DNA of 64,000 bases from Ampullimonas aquatilis (GCF_049675895.1 NZ_CP183835.1:1-64000), one strand, 5' to 3'. Counted from the stretch's first letter, positions 27,075 through 36,253 are shown. Translations and numbers: made by a program. Notes: a model not told the origin generated them from the letters alone.

Positions 27075-27090
27075 TCATACTTTAGTATGA
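27075..27090. promoter_or_regulatory. Palindrome TCATACT-TT-AGTATGA, candidate operator
   Basis: Two perfect 7-bp arms around TT lie in the 129-bp gap before the small gene at 27176. The symmetry and size suit a LuxR/NarL-type response regulator, and such a regulator is encoded just downstream on the other strand. The function is inferred. Confidence 0.4.
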
Positions 27091-27175
27091 TTAAGTCGAA
27101 AGGAAATGGGCTATGCACAAGACCTTTCTGCACAAGTTCTGCACCATTTAGAATAATGACATTTATGGAAAATCA

Positions 27176-27370
27176 ATGAGCACAAACATCGTGGATACCG
27201 TTACGCATCTTTTGAATGCACTGCCAGAAGGAGCAGAATTTCGATTTTATTGGGAGAACGGCATCCGATATATGAGTTCTAAATTTCCCAATCAGGATGT
27301 ACAAATCATCCGTTCTAGTCCTGCGACGGACAATACTAACTCAGCAATCGAACACGAACACATTAATTAG
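27176..27370 (+). CDS. Small protein of unknown function
   Basis: This is a 64-residue acidic, soluble protein (MSTNIVDTVTHLLNALPEGA...). No family is recognised, there is no signal peptide, and the ribosome site is weak (tatggaaaa). It lies alone between the sensor-kinase operon and the convergent response-regulator gene, behind the palindrome at 27075-27090, and could be a target of the signalling system. It may also be a chance reading frame. Confidence 0.45.
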   Translation: MSTNIVDTVTHLLNALPEGAEFRFYWENGIRYMSSKFPNQDVQIIRSSPATDNTNSAIEHEHIN

Positions 27371-27440
27371 TGGGATGTCAATGTGACGCATTTTATGTCT
27401 TGTTCCAATGAGGAAGAAAGAAGCCCACCCTCATGTTTTA

Positions 27441-28088
27441 TTATTCTTTGAGTAATTCTGACATTTCTGCTAATTCTTTAAACTTCGACCTAGGGACACC
27501 CAATTTCTTAGAAATAGCGGTTAATGCATTTTGTACGCTTGGATATGTAATACCAACTAATTTGACAATCTCCTCGGTCGAGCAACCCTTAGCATAATTG
27601 ATAAAAATTGCTTTTTCTCTCGCTGTGAGCTGGCTGACTGGTGATTTCAATGCTGATACAAAATAGCTGGCTAATTTTGAATTGATATAGGCTGTCAGGA
27701 ATTGACGGCTATTATTAGCATCCTTGACAGCAGTAATTAAATCATCCATTTCTCCGTGTTTAGGGATAAATGACAAAGCGCCATATTCGAAACACATTGC
27801 TATAGTCGAAGCCTCATCACGCATACTATATACAACCACTTTAGCATTCTCTGCTACTGAATGAATAAACTCCATTAAAGCTGGCAGCGACATTTTATCC
27901 ACTGCTAAATCACATATCACCACCGCATTAGGATGAAGCTTTAGAGCCTCACCTAATTGCTGGCTGGTTTCGCATGACGCTACGACTGAAATATCTTTCT
28001 CACCCAAAGCCTGAGTGACGCCAATTCTGATTGCCGAATGATCATCAAAGATGATGGCACTGCAATTATCAATATCAGGCTGGTTCAT
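27441..28088 (-). CDS. NarL/LuxR-type response regulator
   Basis: This is a 215-residue protein. The receiver domain begins SAIIFDDHSAIRIGV, with the acceptor aspartate in VVICDLAVDK and a lysine in FIPKHGEMDD. The C-terminal LuxR helix-turn-helix contains LTAREKAIFINYAKGCSTEE and GITYPSVQNALTAISKKLGV. The ATG at 28088 (MNQPDIDN) was chosen because it places the receiver at the N-terminus; a frame open to 28274 adds 62 residues unlike any receiver. It faces the kinase genes and is likely their transcriptional output. Confidence 0.88.
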   Translation of the reverse strand: MNQPDIDNCSAIIFDDHSAIRIGVTQALGEKDISVVASCETSQQLGEALKLHPNAVVICDLAVDKMSLPALMEFIHSVAENAKVVVYSMRDEASTIAMCFEYGALSFIPKHGEMDDLITAVKDANNSRQFLTAYINSKLASYFVSALKSPVSQLTAREKAIFINYAKGCSTEEIVKLVGITYPSVQNALTAISKKLGVPRSKFKELAEMSELLKE

Positions 28089-28454
28089 TATTTTTAAATG
28101 TATTGAATCATAGGTGCGAATCCGCAGGACATTATGACATTTGAACATGGTTCCGACTAGTTTCTCGTCAACCCCGAACCAATTCAACTCAATCCATTTC
28201 TCTTCGAATATCAAACATTGTGGTCTGTTTTGTAACAGACCACATTCAATACCCCTTAACACGATCACACACAAATTAAAAATCAGTGATTTTTATAATC
28301 GACTATAAAAAATATTTTTGATTAATGTATTCAAGACAATTATTTTTAGTTTATTATTTGTTATAGTTTTCACTTGTTCCTAATATATTTTTAATATTTA
28401 TTTAAAAAAGCATCGACCTTCCTCCCGATCATCGAACATCCAAAGGGGTTTCAA
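28089..28454. other. AT-rich divergent intergenic region before the secretion operon
   Basis: This 366-bp gap lies between the leftward response regulator and the rightward secretion operon. It is very AT-rich, with a 17-bp palindrome AAAAATCA-G-TGATTTTT at 28278-28294. Promoters for both sides must lie here, but no convincing -35/-10 pair can be chosen. The AT richness would suit silencing by an H-NS-like protein (inference). Confidence 0.5.
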
Positions 28455-30527
28455 TTGAAACATTCTGTTACTAAAAAGCTGTTGACGGCACTCTCTTTTG
28501 TGATTGCAACAACTAGTTGCAATGCAGTCATCATCGGTGTTAATGGGCATCCACGCGCTGGACTAGACCCGAACGGTTTCACAAATGCAATTAACCAGAT
28601 CGGTTTCGGTCATGTCCGAATCGACACCGGTTCCCCTACAACAATGGCCAATATCAATGCATTTTCTGCCAACAAAACACCGATAACTGCGGTTGTTTAC
28701 AACAATGCAGCCTACGCAATCAAAACCGGCAGCAGAGGGTGCGAAGGTACAAGCCAAGCCTTAGAAGACCAGGCTTATAAAGAAACTTACGATCGAGTTA
28801 TGTCCTTTGGTGGCAAGGTACAAGAAATTGAACTTGAAAACGAAGTGTCCCTGTATAACGGAATCCGCAATGGTGGCAAAGCGCCATACAAAGACCCGAA
28901 CTTATATAAAACTGCCTGTGGTTACACGATGGCTTCAATCCTAAGAGGCATGAGCAGGGCAGTTGCTGATGTTGCCAGTCATACTGGCGTCCAAATTAAA
29001 AGGGTTTTGGGCGCGACCGGCGCTGGCGATGTTGGCTTTATTAAATTCATGCAGGAGCAAGGTGTCCAATTTGATGTGCTGGGTTATCACAACTACCCAA
29101 GTAACACCCAGCCAAGTATGGCACGCGATCCTTGGTATGGGCCAGGCGGCACGATTGCGATGCTCAACGAATTCGGGAAACCCATCGAGATCAATGAATT
29201 TAACTGTGGTGAGGTGTACCAAAACGGCTATGACAATCGGCAGGGAAGTCAATCTACTCAAAACTGCGCAGCAGCAATAAAAAAGAATCTAACGGATCTG
29301 ATCAATTCGGGCGCTAACATCACTTACATCGACATGTATGAAATGACCGACGAGACATTCGCATGTGCCGGTCACAATGCATTTAGTGGGAAAGCAGCAG
29401 ATGCAGAATGCCGCTTTGGGATGATGTATGATCTGAACCATCCTAAGACGGACATAATTGCCGCACTGAAACCCTTCTTGAATAAGAATGCCCCAACGGT
29501 TTTAAATCTACCACCTGTCGCAAACGTTTCCAACCAAGGACAAACATCTTCCAATACTGGCAGTACAAATTACGGCAGTGGCAATAATCAGACTGGCTCC
29601 GTAGGTGGCAATAACACGCCAGTTTCAGTTCCAGCAATACCTCCGAAGTTAACGCCAGCACAAGCCACAGGTGGCGGCTATGAATGGGGCTGTGAGGTCT
29701 TACTGTGCCTAGCAAATCCAGCCGGTCCAATGGCAGCGGCAGCTTGTGTACCGCCAATTCTACGACTTTATGATCTGCTTGATAACTTTGGTGATATGCC
29801 AAGCTGTACGCTTGTCGGGCCGAATGGTCAACCAAGCAACAGCTCATACGCGCGTCAAGAAAGCTCATTTTATGATGCATGCCCAGCAGGACTCACAGCT
29901 TTGCCAGAAGGCGAGTTAGCTGTACAAGCAAACCAACTCCCCACTGATTTCTATACCAACCAAGTGCTGCCAGGTAATGCCACTCAAATTAATCAATCTC
30001 AGCTAGAAAATTACCTCAATCAAAATGCAGAAAATGCACCTGTTACCACAATCTCAGGCAAAAAAGACGCGACCAAGACAACGATCAGCCTGATCGCCAA
30101 AGGCATTGGTGAAGGCGATACAGTTGTACCAACCTCAGATGGCACTCCTATGCCGGACAAAATCTGTGTTGGCAAAAAAACTGGCAACCTCAACTTATAT
30201 GGTGTTGGTAGTTCTGATAGCCCAGATTGGACGATGAATAACCAAGTCGCATCTAGCAGCAATTCATCTGGTAATGGCACGTCAGGTAGCAGTACCGCAG
30301 GTGGCGCAGGCACAGCCAGCAGCAGCGGCAACACGACTACCGGCGATGTAAGTACACCCGCGCCAAGCTATACAGGAAATGACGCGAGCAATTTTAATAA
30401 CAACACGACATTTTCGACTTCGGCTATTGGCACGTACGACCAAGTTCAAAGAGTCGCAGCAACAAATAGCAATCACTTGATCAATGTATACATTGACAAC
30501 AAGTTATTTAACCAAGTGCGCTGGTAA
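28455..30527 (+). CDS. Exported glycoside-hydrolase-like protein fused to a TrbM-like domain
   Basis: This is a 690-residue protein starting at TTG 28455 behind aaagggg (28442-28448). It has a signal peptide (KKLLTALSFVIATTSCNA). Residues about 25-340 look like a TIM-barrel hydrolase: GFGHVRIDTG, the possible acid/base Glu in IELENEVSLYNG and a second Glu in PIEINEFNCGE, ahead of YIDMYEMTDE. A Gly/Asn/Ser-rich linker follows. Residues about 405-470 (YEWGCEVLLCLANPAGP, CVPPILRLYDLL, MPSCTLVG) match the cysteine-containing TrbM domain of IncP transfer systems. The C-terminus is again Ser/Gly/Thr-rich. It heads the type IV secretion operon, 5 bp before virB1, so a role in opening peptidoglycan or surface polysaccharide during pilus assembly is plausible. 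The substrate is unknown. Confidence 0.75.
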   Translation: MKHSVTKKLLTALSFVIATTSCNAVIIGVNGHPRAGLDPNGFTNAINQIGFGHVRIDTGSPTTMANINAFSANKTPITAVVYNNAAYAIKTGSRGCEGTSQALEDQAYKETYDRVMSFGGKVQEIELENEVSLYNGIRNGGKAPYKDPNLYKTACGYTMASILRGMSRAVADVASHTGVQIKRVLGATGAGDVGFIKFMQEQGVQFDVLGYHNYPSNTQPSMARDPWYGPGGTIAMLNEFGKPIEINEFNCGEVYQNGYDNRQGSQSTQNCAAAIKKNLTDLINSGANITYIDMYEMTDETFACAGHNAFSGKAADAECRFGMMYDLNHPKTDIIAALKPFLNKNAPTVLNLPPVANVSNQGQTSSNTGSTNYGSGNNQTGSVGGNNTPVSVPAIPPKLTPAQATGGGYEWGCEVLLCLANPAGPMAAAACVPPILRLYDLLDNFGDMPSCTLVGPNGQPSNSSYARQESSFYDACPAGLTALPEGELAVQANQLPTDFYTNQVLPGNATQINQSQLENYLNQNAENAPVTTISGKKDATKTTISLIAKGIGEGDTVVPTSDGTPMPDKICVGKKTGNLNLYGVGSSDSPDWTMNNQVASSSNSSGNGTSGSSTAGGAGTASSSGNTTTGDVSTPAPSYTGNDASNFNNNTTFSTSAIGTYDQVQRVAATNSNHLINVYIDNKLFNQVRW

Positions 30528-30532
30528 TCACG

Positions 30533-31150
30533 ATGATTGACTTTGCCGCCCTGTCCATGCAGTGCGCACCCGACGTTCATGTGGACACGATGCGCCGGAT
30601 TGTTCACGTTGAATCGTCCTTCAATCCCTATGCCATAGGGGTAGTGGGAGGTCGTTTACAAAGACAGCCAAAATCACTGGATGAGGCATTAGCAACGGCA
30701 AAGTCACTCGACGAACAAGGATTTAATTTCAGCGTTGGTGCTGCTCAGGTGAATAAATACAACCTTGAAAAATATGGCCTAACCATGAATAGCGCATTCG
30801 ACCCGTGTGCCAATTTAAGGGCAGGCAGTGAAATACTAAAAGACTGTTACTTGCGAGCCTACAAAAGTAGTAAGAACGAACAGACCGCCTTGCGGGACTC
30901 GTTCAGTTGCTACTACAGCGGTAACTTTACAGCAGGCTACAAACTTGGCTATGTCAAGGCGATTCTAGCGGCAGAGAATAGTCCTAATGTCATTCCAGCC
31001 ATCAGAACAACCCAAGATCCGCCTAAGTACAAAGCTACCAAACCAAGAAAGGAGAGCGCTGCAACAGACACCGAATTACCTAGAAATGACCAAGACAAGA
31101 AACAAGACAATACTAAAGAAAATGAGCCTAAAAGTTCATTGTTATTTTAA
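30533..31150 (+). CDS. virB1: VirB1-like lytic transglycosylase
   Basis: This is a 205-residue transglycosylase of the SLT type that opens peptidoglycan for the secretion channel. The catalytic glutamate is in IVHVESSFNPYAIGVV, followed by the GAAQVNKYN and ANLRAGSEILKDCY blocks of VirB1. There is no clear N-terminal signal, as in several VirB1 homologues. A lysine-rich tail of about 40 residues is probably disordered. It follows the hydrolase-TrbM gene by 5 bp and precedes virB2. Confidence 0.9.
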   Translation: MIDFAALSMQCAPDVHVDTMRRIVHVESSFNPYAIGVVGGRLQRQPKSLDEALATAKSLDEQGFNFSVGAAQVNKYNLEKYGLTMNSAFDPCANLRAGSEILKDCYLRAYKSSKNEQTALRDSFSCYYSGNFTAGYKLGYVKAILAAENSPNVIPAIRTTQDPPKYKATKPRKESAATDTELPRNDQDKKQDNTKENEPKSSLLF

Positions 31151-31175
31151 TTAACCATTTGTTTTAAGGAAAATT

Positions 31176-31457
31176 ATGAAACTCAGCCTCAAACCCAGCC
31201 AATTACTATGCTTATTGTTTGTAGCGTTAGTAACTAGTGATGCTAATGCTCAGATTGCAAAATTAACAGCAGTTATGACAAACATGCAAGCAACACTATA
31301 TGGTGTTGCCATCACCATCTTTTCAATTGCATTGATGTGGGTCGGCTTCAAGATGGCATTTCAACATGCTAAGTGGTCAGAGGTCTCTGACATTGCAATT
31401 GGCGGAATTATTGCAGGTGGTTCGACAGCGATTGCTACCTACATTTTTACCGCCTAA
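31176..31457 (+). CDS. virB2: VirB2-like pilin
   Basis: This is a 93-residue pilin precursor with a signal peptide ending DANAQ. Two long hydrophobic segments (YGVAITIFSIALMWVGFKMAF and IAIGGIIAGGSTAIATYIF) are separated by a short polar loop, the standard VirB2/TrbC layout. It polymerises to form the conjugative pilus. The gene starts after a ttaagga site and abuts virB3 with no gap. Confidence 0.9.
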   Translation: MKLSLKPSQLLCLLFVALVTSDANAQIAKLTAVMTNMQATLYGVAITIFSIALMWVGFKMAFQHAKWSEVSDIAIGGIIAGGSTAIATYIFTA

Positions 31458-31790
31458 ATGGAAGGCTACGCTGATCCAGTTTTTAAAGGCTGTACTCGGC
31501 CCGCCATGTTCTTTGGCGTTCCGATGCTGCACTTTATCCTGTTAACGGGATTGACTCTGCTTCTAGCATTTTGGGCTGCTTACTTTTTAACGCCTTACTT
31601 GAGCCTCTTTTTATTCATGGTCTACATCCCTTTAATAATGACGCTAAGACAGATCACTAAAAAGGATGATCAAAGACTGAAACAAACACTCTTGAAAGCA
31701 CGACTCAGAATCAGAATGTCGGCTTCGAGAGAAAAATGGGGTTCATACAGTTATTCGCCAATTAGCTATAAAAAAAGGCCGGCAAAATGA
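31458..31790 (+). CDS. virB3: VirB3-like inner-membrane protein
   Basis: This 110-residue protein has the characteristic VirB3 start (DPVFKGCTRPAMFFGVP) and two transmembrane segments, followed by a basic cytoplasmic tail. It belongs to the inner-membrane complex and works with VirB4. Its start directly follows the virB2 stop and its own stop overlaps the virB4 ATG (ATGA). Confidence 0.92.
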   Translation: MEGYADPVFKGCTRPAMFFGVPMLHFILLTGLTLLLAFWAAYFLTPYLSLFLFMVYIPLIMTLRQITKKDDQRLKQTLLKARLRIRMSASREKWGSYSYSPISYKKRPAK

Positions 31791-34240
31791 AAAGCAGTAC
31801 AAAAATTAAAGAATCAGCCAATAATGAAATTTCAATGAGTGATTTCATTCCGTACAGCTCGCATCTAAGCGAGAACGTCATCAAAATGAAAAAAACGGGT
31901 TATCTACTTGCTAGTTGGCGACTTGATGGGATTACTTTTGAAACCGCAGACGTTGATGAAATATTGGCAAAGAAGGAATCTTTAAATAATTTCATCCATG
32001 CCATGGGTGGCGGCCAGATTTCATTTTGGACACACAAAGTTAGACGCATTGTCAATGAGCGGTTGGACGGCGACTTTCATATACCATTTTGCAAAGACTT
32101 CAATGAAAGATACAACGATTCATTTAAAGATCATCGGCAGATGGCTACAGAACTATATCTAACGGTCATCTACAAACCTATTGCTTCTAAAGTGGTGTCG
32201 TTCTTTAAGCGTATCAATAAAAAAACGATTGAAGAACTAAACATCACTGAGCAGAACAACCTAGATAAACTTGACGACATCGCGAAGCAAGTAGAGTCCA
32301 GCCTTCATGCTTACGGCATCGAGCGCCTAGGCACCTACCCAAAGAACAATTTTGTGTATTCAGAAATGTTGTCCTTCTTTGGGTTTCTTGTTAATGGCAT
32401 ATGGGAAGAAATACCACTGCAAAGGGTATCAATCAGTGATTACCTACCGTCGTCCCGACTTCATTTTGGGGACAGAAACGGCTTCATTGAGATATGGCAT
32501 CCGAAAAAGAAAGCTTTTGCTGGCATGCTTGACTTCCAGGACTACCCATCTTGGACAGAGCCCGGCATGAACAACGGCATCCTATATGGCGATTATGAAT
32601 ATATTGAAACGCAATCGTTTTCAATTCTAGGAAAGCGCGATGCGATCAGTGCCTTGAAAGATCAGAAAGGGCATCTGCATGCGACCGAAGACACAGCCGT
32701 ACAGGAAATACGCCAATTGGACGAAGCCATTGAACACGTCCAATCTGGATTTATAGAAATGGGTGAATATCACTACAGCCTCGCTATATTTGGAGACACG
32801 CTGGATGATGTAGCGAAAAACATGTCTTCTGCACGTACCATTCTTCAAGATAAATCAGGGTTCAAAGTGTCTGTTATGGATGCGATACCCGAAAGCGGCT
32901 GGTTTGCACAACTGCCCGGCAACTGGTGGATGAGGCCGCGAGAAGCGACGATTACGAGCAGAAATTTTGCATGCCTTAGTCCATTTCATAATTTCTCAAG
33001 GGGTAAGCGGCATGGTAATCCTTGGGGCGAAGGACTTGCATTATTTAAGACCCCTTCGGGACAACCGTACTACTTTAATTTTCATACCAGTCCCGAAGAC
33101 CTTGACTCGACGGATGAAAAGCTTCCAGGCAACACCTTTATCTGCGGAATGACTGGCGTAGGTAAAACAGTTCTGGAAATGTCACTACTCATGTTTGCCA
33201 CAAAATACCAAGGCTTAAGAGCCGTCCATTTTGATAAAGATCGTGGTGCCGAACTCTGCATTAGAGCCCTTGGCGGAAAATACAAAGCGATCAAGCGCGG
33301 TCAACCGACAGGATTTAACCCTTTTCAGTTTGAAACGTCTGAGAAAAACATTCAGTTTTGCGAGAAACTGGTTAAGCAGCTTGTCAAAAAACCTAATGGT
33401 CTGAGTGCTAAGGAAGAGGCCGAAGTTAGTCATGCGGTACGCACTGTCATGTCTCGGCAAATCTCGCATGAATTGCGCAGCCTTTCTGCCATTTACCAAA
33501 ATCTGGCAAATACCGTTGGTGGCGATGGCGTTAAAGAACGACTCAAGAAGTGGACTCGTGGCCAACCCCTTGGCTGGGTTTTCGATAATCCGACCGACAC
33601 TCAAGACCTGAAATCGGCAAGTATTTTCGGGTATGACTATACCGAATTCCTTGACGATCCAGAAGTAAGAACTCCTATCATGGCGTACCTATTGCACATC
33701 ACAGATACGCTCATAGATGGAAAACCATTTATTTATTTCATGGAGGAATTCTGGAAGCCACTGATGGATGAAATGTTCTCTGATTTTGCGCTGAATCATC
33801 AAAAGACCATCAGGAAATTATCTGGTCTTGGTGTCTTCGTAACTCAGTCCCCGTCAGATGTACTGACTCACCGGATTGGCAAAACAATGGTTGAGCAGTC
33901 AGTGACTCAAATTTATCTGCCCAACCCAAAGGCAGATCGCGATGATTATGTGAACGGGTTCAAGTTAACTGAATCCGAGTTCAGAATCATAAAAAACTTG
34001 GGCGAAACAAGCCGAATGTTTTTAGTTAAGCAAGGCCATAAATCTGCGATTGTTACGTTTGATCTAAAAGGCATGAACGATATTTTGACGATCATTTCAG
34101 GATCAATGGACAACATCGCAATATTTGACGAGATTGTCGAAGAGGTTGGTGATGACCCCCTAAAATGGATGCCGCTTCTGCATAGCAGAGTATTCCAGCG
34201 TAAAACCAACATCATCAACAGAAAGGAAATTTCATCATGA
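31787..34240 (+). CDS. virB4: VirB4 secretion ATPase
   Basis: This 817-residue ATPase powers pilus assembly and substrate transfer. Walker A is FICGMTGVGKTVLEMS (near residue 455) and the Walker B region is FIYFMEEFWKPLMDEMF. The N-terminal CagE/VirB4 domain (ISDYLPSSRLHFGDRNGF, GSGW-like PESGWFAQLPGNWWMRPR) is also clear. The length is normal. Both ends overlap neighbours by 4 bp, so translation is coupled with virB3 and the lipoprotein gene. Confidence 0.96.
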   Translation: MKSSTKIKESANNEISMSDFIPYSSHLSENVIKMKKTGYLLASWRLDGITFETADVDEILAKKESLNNFIHAMGGGQISFWTHKVRRIVNERLDGDFHIPFCKDFNERYNDSFKDHRQMATELYLTVIYKPIASKVVSFFKRINKKTIEELNITEQNNLDKLDDIAKQVESSLHAYGIERLGTYPKNNFVYSEMLSFFGFLVNGIWEEIPLQRVSISDYLPSSRLHFGDRNGFIEIWHPKKKAFAGMLDFQDYPSWTEPGMNNGILYGDYEYIETQSFSILGKRDAISALKDQKGHLHATEDTAVQEIRQLDEAIEHVQSGFIEMGEYHYSLAIFGDTLDDVAKNMSSARTILQDKSGFKVSVMDAIPESGWFAQLPGNWWMRPREATITSRNFACLSPFHNFSRGKRHGNPWGEGLALFKTPSGQPYYFNFHTSPEDLDSTDEKLPGNTFICGMTGVGKTVLEMSLLMFATKYQGLRAVHFDKDRGAELCIRALGGKYKAIKRGQPTGFNPFQFETSEKNIQFCEKLVKQLVKKPNGLSAKEEAEVSHAVRTVMSRQISHELRSLSAIYQNLANTVGGDGVKERLKKWTRGQPLGWVFDNPTDTQDLKSASIFGYDYTEFLDDPEVRTPIMAYLLHITDTLIDGKPFIYFMEEFWKPLMDEMFSDFALNHQKTIRKLSGLGVFVTQSPSDVLTHRIGKTMVEQSVTQIYLPNPKADRDDYVNGFKLTESEFRIIKNLGETSRMFLVKQGHKSAIVTFDLKGMNDILTIISGSMDNIAIFDEIVEEVGDDPLKWMPLLHSRVFQRKTNIINRKEISS

Positions 34241-34473
34241 AAACCGTGATCAAACTATTTTTAATTATTTTCACAATTTCGTTGAGTGGTTGCGAAAACC
34301 ATTCGGCCCAAGATGAACTGGCAAAGAAGCAACTTGAAATTATTAAAAAAGATGAAGAGCACCGACAGCGAATGATTGAATCATTCAATGCACCAAAAAA
34401 ACTTTCAGATGGTTATGTTTATCACCCGAGCAACACTAAACCAGACGCAACCAAGAATCCACCCAAAGAATAA
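34237..34473 (+). CDS. Small lipoprotein, VirB7-like position
   Basis: This is a 78-residue protein with a lipoprotein signal (IFTISLSGC, lipobox cysteine at about residue 19). After it come a charged helix and the segment SFNAPKKLSDGYVYHPS. Almost the same segment (SFNATKKLSDGYVYNPP) ends the VirB5-like protein encoded at 35517. It may serve as the VirB7 lipoprotein or as an entry-exclusion protein; both are small lipoproteins in such operons. It overlaps virB4 by 4 bp. Confidence 0.75.
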   Translation: MKTVIKLFLIIFTISLSGCENHSAQDELAKKQLEIIKKDEEHRQRMIESFNAPKKLSDGYVYHPSNTKPDATKNPPKE

Positions 34474-34503
34474 TACCTATTCAACCGTAGAAAAGAGAAC
34501 AAC

Positions 34504-35508
34504 ATGGGTATCGCCACGGTAGCAGAAACTTCAATAGACACCATGCTTAACCTTTTTGTTACAACAAAAAGTACAGCCCTCTGCACACTATTGCAGCCAG
34601 TTGCACTAGTAGGCATCACGATCTATTTGATCGTGATGGGCTACGCCACAATGCGCGGCGATACCAATGACCCTTTGCACTCTTTTATATGGAAGACAGT
34701 GAAGATTTGCATGATCTTAGCAGTTGCCCTCGTGCCAGGTCAGTACCAAAGCTATATAGTCAACGGGATCACTGGCATTCAAGAGGGCCTGCTAACAGCA
34801 ATGGGTAGCGCAACAACTATCGGTGGACAACTAGATAACCTATTTGATACATTTTCAGGAATTGCCTCACTCCTTTTTAAGCAAGCGATAACGACAACAA
34901 TACCCGATCTGACCTTAATTTGCTTCGCTTTGGTTGTTGTTGTTAGTGAAATATTTATTGTCACTGTCTCGCTCGGAATGTATTTACTTGCGAAAGTGTC
35001 GTTAGTTATTATTTTTGCTGTAGGCCCCGCATTTATCCTTTGCGCAATGTTTCCAGCCACGCAGAGATTTACAGAAAGCTGGTTAGGACAAGCCCTTAAC
35101 TTTGCTGTATTAACTGCCTTACTTGGAACAATCATTGCGCTGGAAGTCGGTTTTTTACAGGACTACATGACTAAAGGGAAAGCACAATTGGTCTTAGACC
35201 TCCCTAATATCAAAGCCGGTTATTCACCACTCGATGCCGTTAACGAAATAATCATTATTAGCATCACTTTAGGCGTCGTCCTCTTAAATATCGACAAAAT
35301 TGCGAGCGCCCTAACTGGTGGCGCAAGCCTGCAAGGGCTTGGACGTGAAGTCGCATCTAGCCTTATGCGAGGATTTGGTGCCAAATCTAGCCCACCCAAA
35401 GCCGGTGGTGGTGAAATTAAATCGGTAACACCATCAATATCAAGCTCACCAAATTCGGTGCCTAGCTACCAGAGCCAGACACTTAACAACATTAAACGAT
35501 CAGCCTAG
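34504..35508 (+). CDS. virB6: VirB6/TrbL-like polytopic membrane protein
   Basis: This 334-residue protein has about six transmembrane segments. It begins with an N-terminal periplasmic part and shows VirB6-like features (TNDPLHSFIWKTVKICMILAVAL, ISITLGVVLLNIDKIASALTGGASLQG). It forms part of the inner-membrane channel through which substrate DNA passes. The C-terminus is Ser/Pro-rich. It is followed by virB5, with tagga forming the ribosome site inside the stop region. Confidence 0.88.
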   Translation: MGIATVAETSIDTMLNLFVTTKSTALCTLLQPVALVGITIYLIVMGYATMRGDTNDPLHSFIWKTVKICMILAVALVPGQYQSYIVNGITGIQEGLLTAMGSATTIGGQLDNLFDTFSGIASLLFKQAITTTIPDLTLICFALVVVVSEIFIVTVSLGMYLLAKVSLVIIFAVGPAFILCAMFPATQRFTESWLGQALNFAVLTALLGTIIALEVGFLQDYMTKGKAQLVLDLPNIKAGYSPLDAVNEIIIISITLGVVLLNIDKIASALTGGASLQGLGREVASSLMRGFGAKSSPPKAGGGEIKSVTPSISSSPNSVPSYQSQTLNNIKRSA

Positions 35509-35516
35509 GAGTGTGT

Positions 35517-36248
35517 ATGTCTACATTCAAAAAAATCATTGTTACTTCATTCTTTGTACTCAGTTCTTATTACACCCCAGCCAATGCCCAAGTTGGGCCA
35601 GGTGTGCCAACATTTGATTATGCCAACTTACTGCAAGCAATAAATCAAGTGCAGGCATGGGGTCAGCAATATTCACAGATGTTTCAGCAAATCCAGACCG
35701 GACTTAATACCTACAACTCTATTTCTGGCGTCAGAAATCTTGGCGATATTTTGAACAACCCACTATTGCAAAATGTTGTACCGGCAGACTTAACCAATAC
35801 CTATAACGCTATCGATCAAAATGGACTTGGTGGGTTAACTACAGCAGCGAAGGCTGTACGTAATCTAGTGATGCAATATAACTGCGAAGACAGACAAGGC
35901 GAAGATCAACGCACCTGTCAGTCCTTACTCAACCAGAATGCACAAAACAAATCCATTTTGCAAAATGCTTTCGACTTAATCAATACCAGAGTAAGCCAGA
36001 TTCAGGCATTACAAGCCAGGATTAACACTACTACCGACGCCAAATCGATTCAGGAATTACAAGCCAGAATCGCATCCGAACAGACTCAAATTGCCAATGA
36101 TGGCAATCGACTACAAGTCATGGCGTCAATGGCAGAAGCGCAAAGACAAGCCGTCGATCAAACCATTAGGGAACGGAGAATTAATTCGTTTAACGCCACA
36201 AAAAAATTATCTGATGGTTATGTATACAACCCGCCTATTGCTCCTTAA
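35517..36248 (+). CDS. virB5: VirB5/TrbJ-like minor pilus protein
   Basis: This protein has 243 residues from ATG 35517, which has better spacing from taggag than the GTG at 35511. A signal peptide ends PANAQ. The mature protein is helical and Gln/Asn-rich (LQAINQVQAWGQQYSQMFQQ) with a disulfide-capable pair (YNCEDRQGEDQRTC), as in VirB5/TrbJ tip proteins. The C-terminal segment SFNATKKLSDGYVYNPP recurs in the small lipoprotein at 34237, which suggests a shared binding surface or an old duplication. It contacts the recipient at the pilus tip in the family model. Confidence 0.85.
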   Translation: MSTFKKIIVTSFFVLSSYYTPANAQVGPGVPTFDYANLLQAINQVQAWGQQYSQMFQQIQTGLNTYNSISGVRNLGDILNNPLLQNVVPADLTNTYNAIDQNGLGGLTTAAKAVRNLVMQYNCEDRQGEDQRTCQSLLNQNAQNKSILQNAFDLINTRVSQIQALQARINTTTDAKSIQELQARIASEQTQIANDGNRLQVMASMAEAQRQAVDQTIRERRINSFNATKKLSDGYVYNPPIAP

Positions 36249-36253
36249 ATATT

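Noticed and set aside
28089..28274. 62-residue N-terminal extension of the LuxR-type regulator
   Set aside because: The receiver domain starts just after ATG 28088; the extension has no known domain and would occupy the promoter region.
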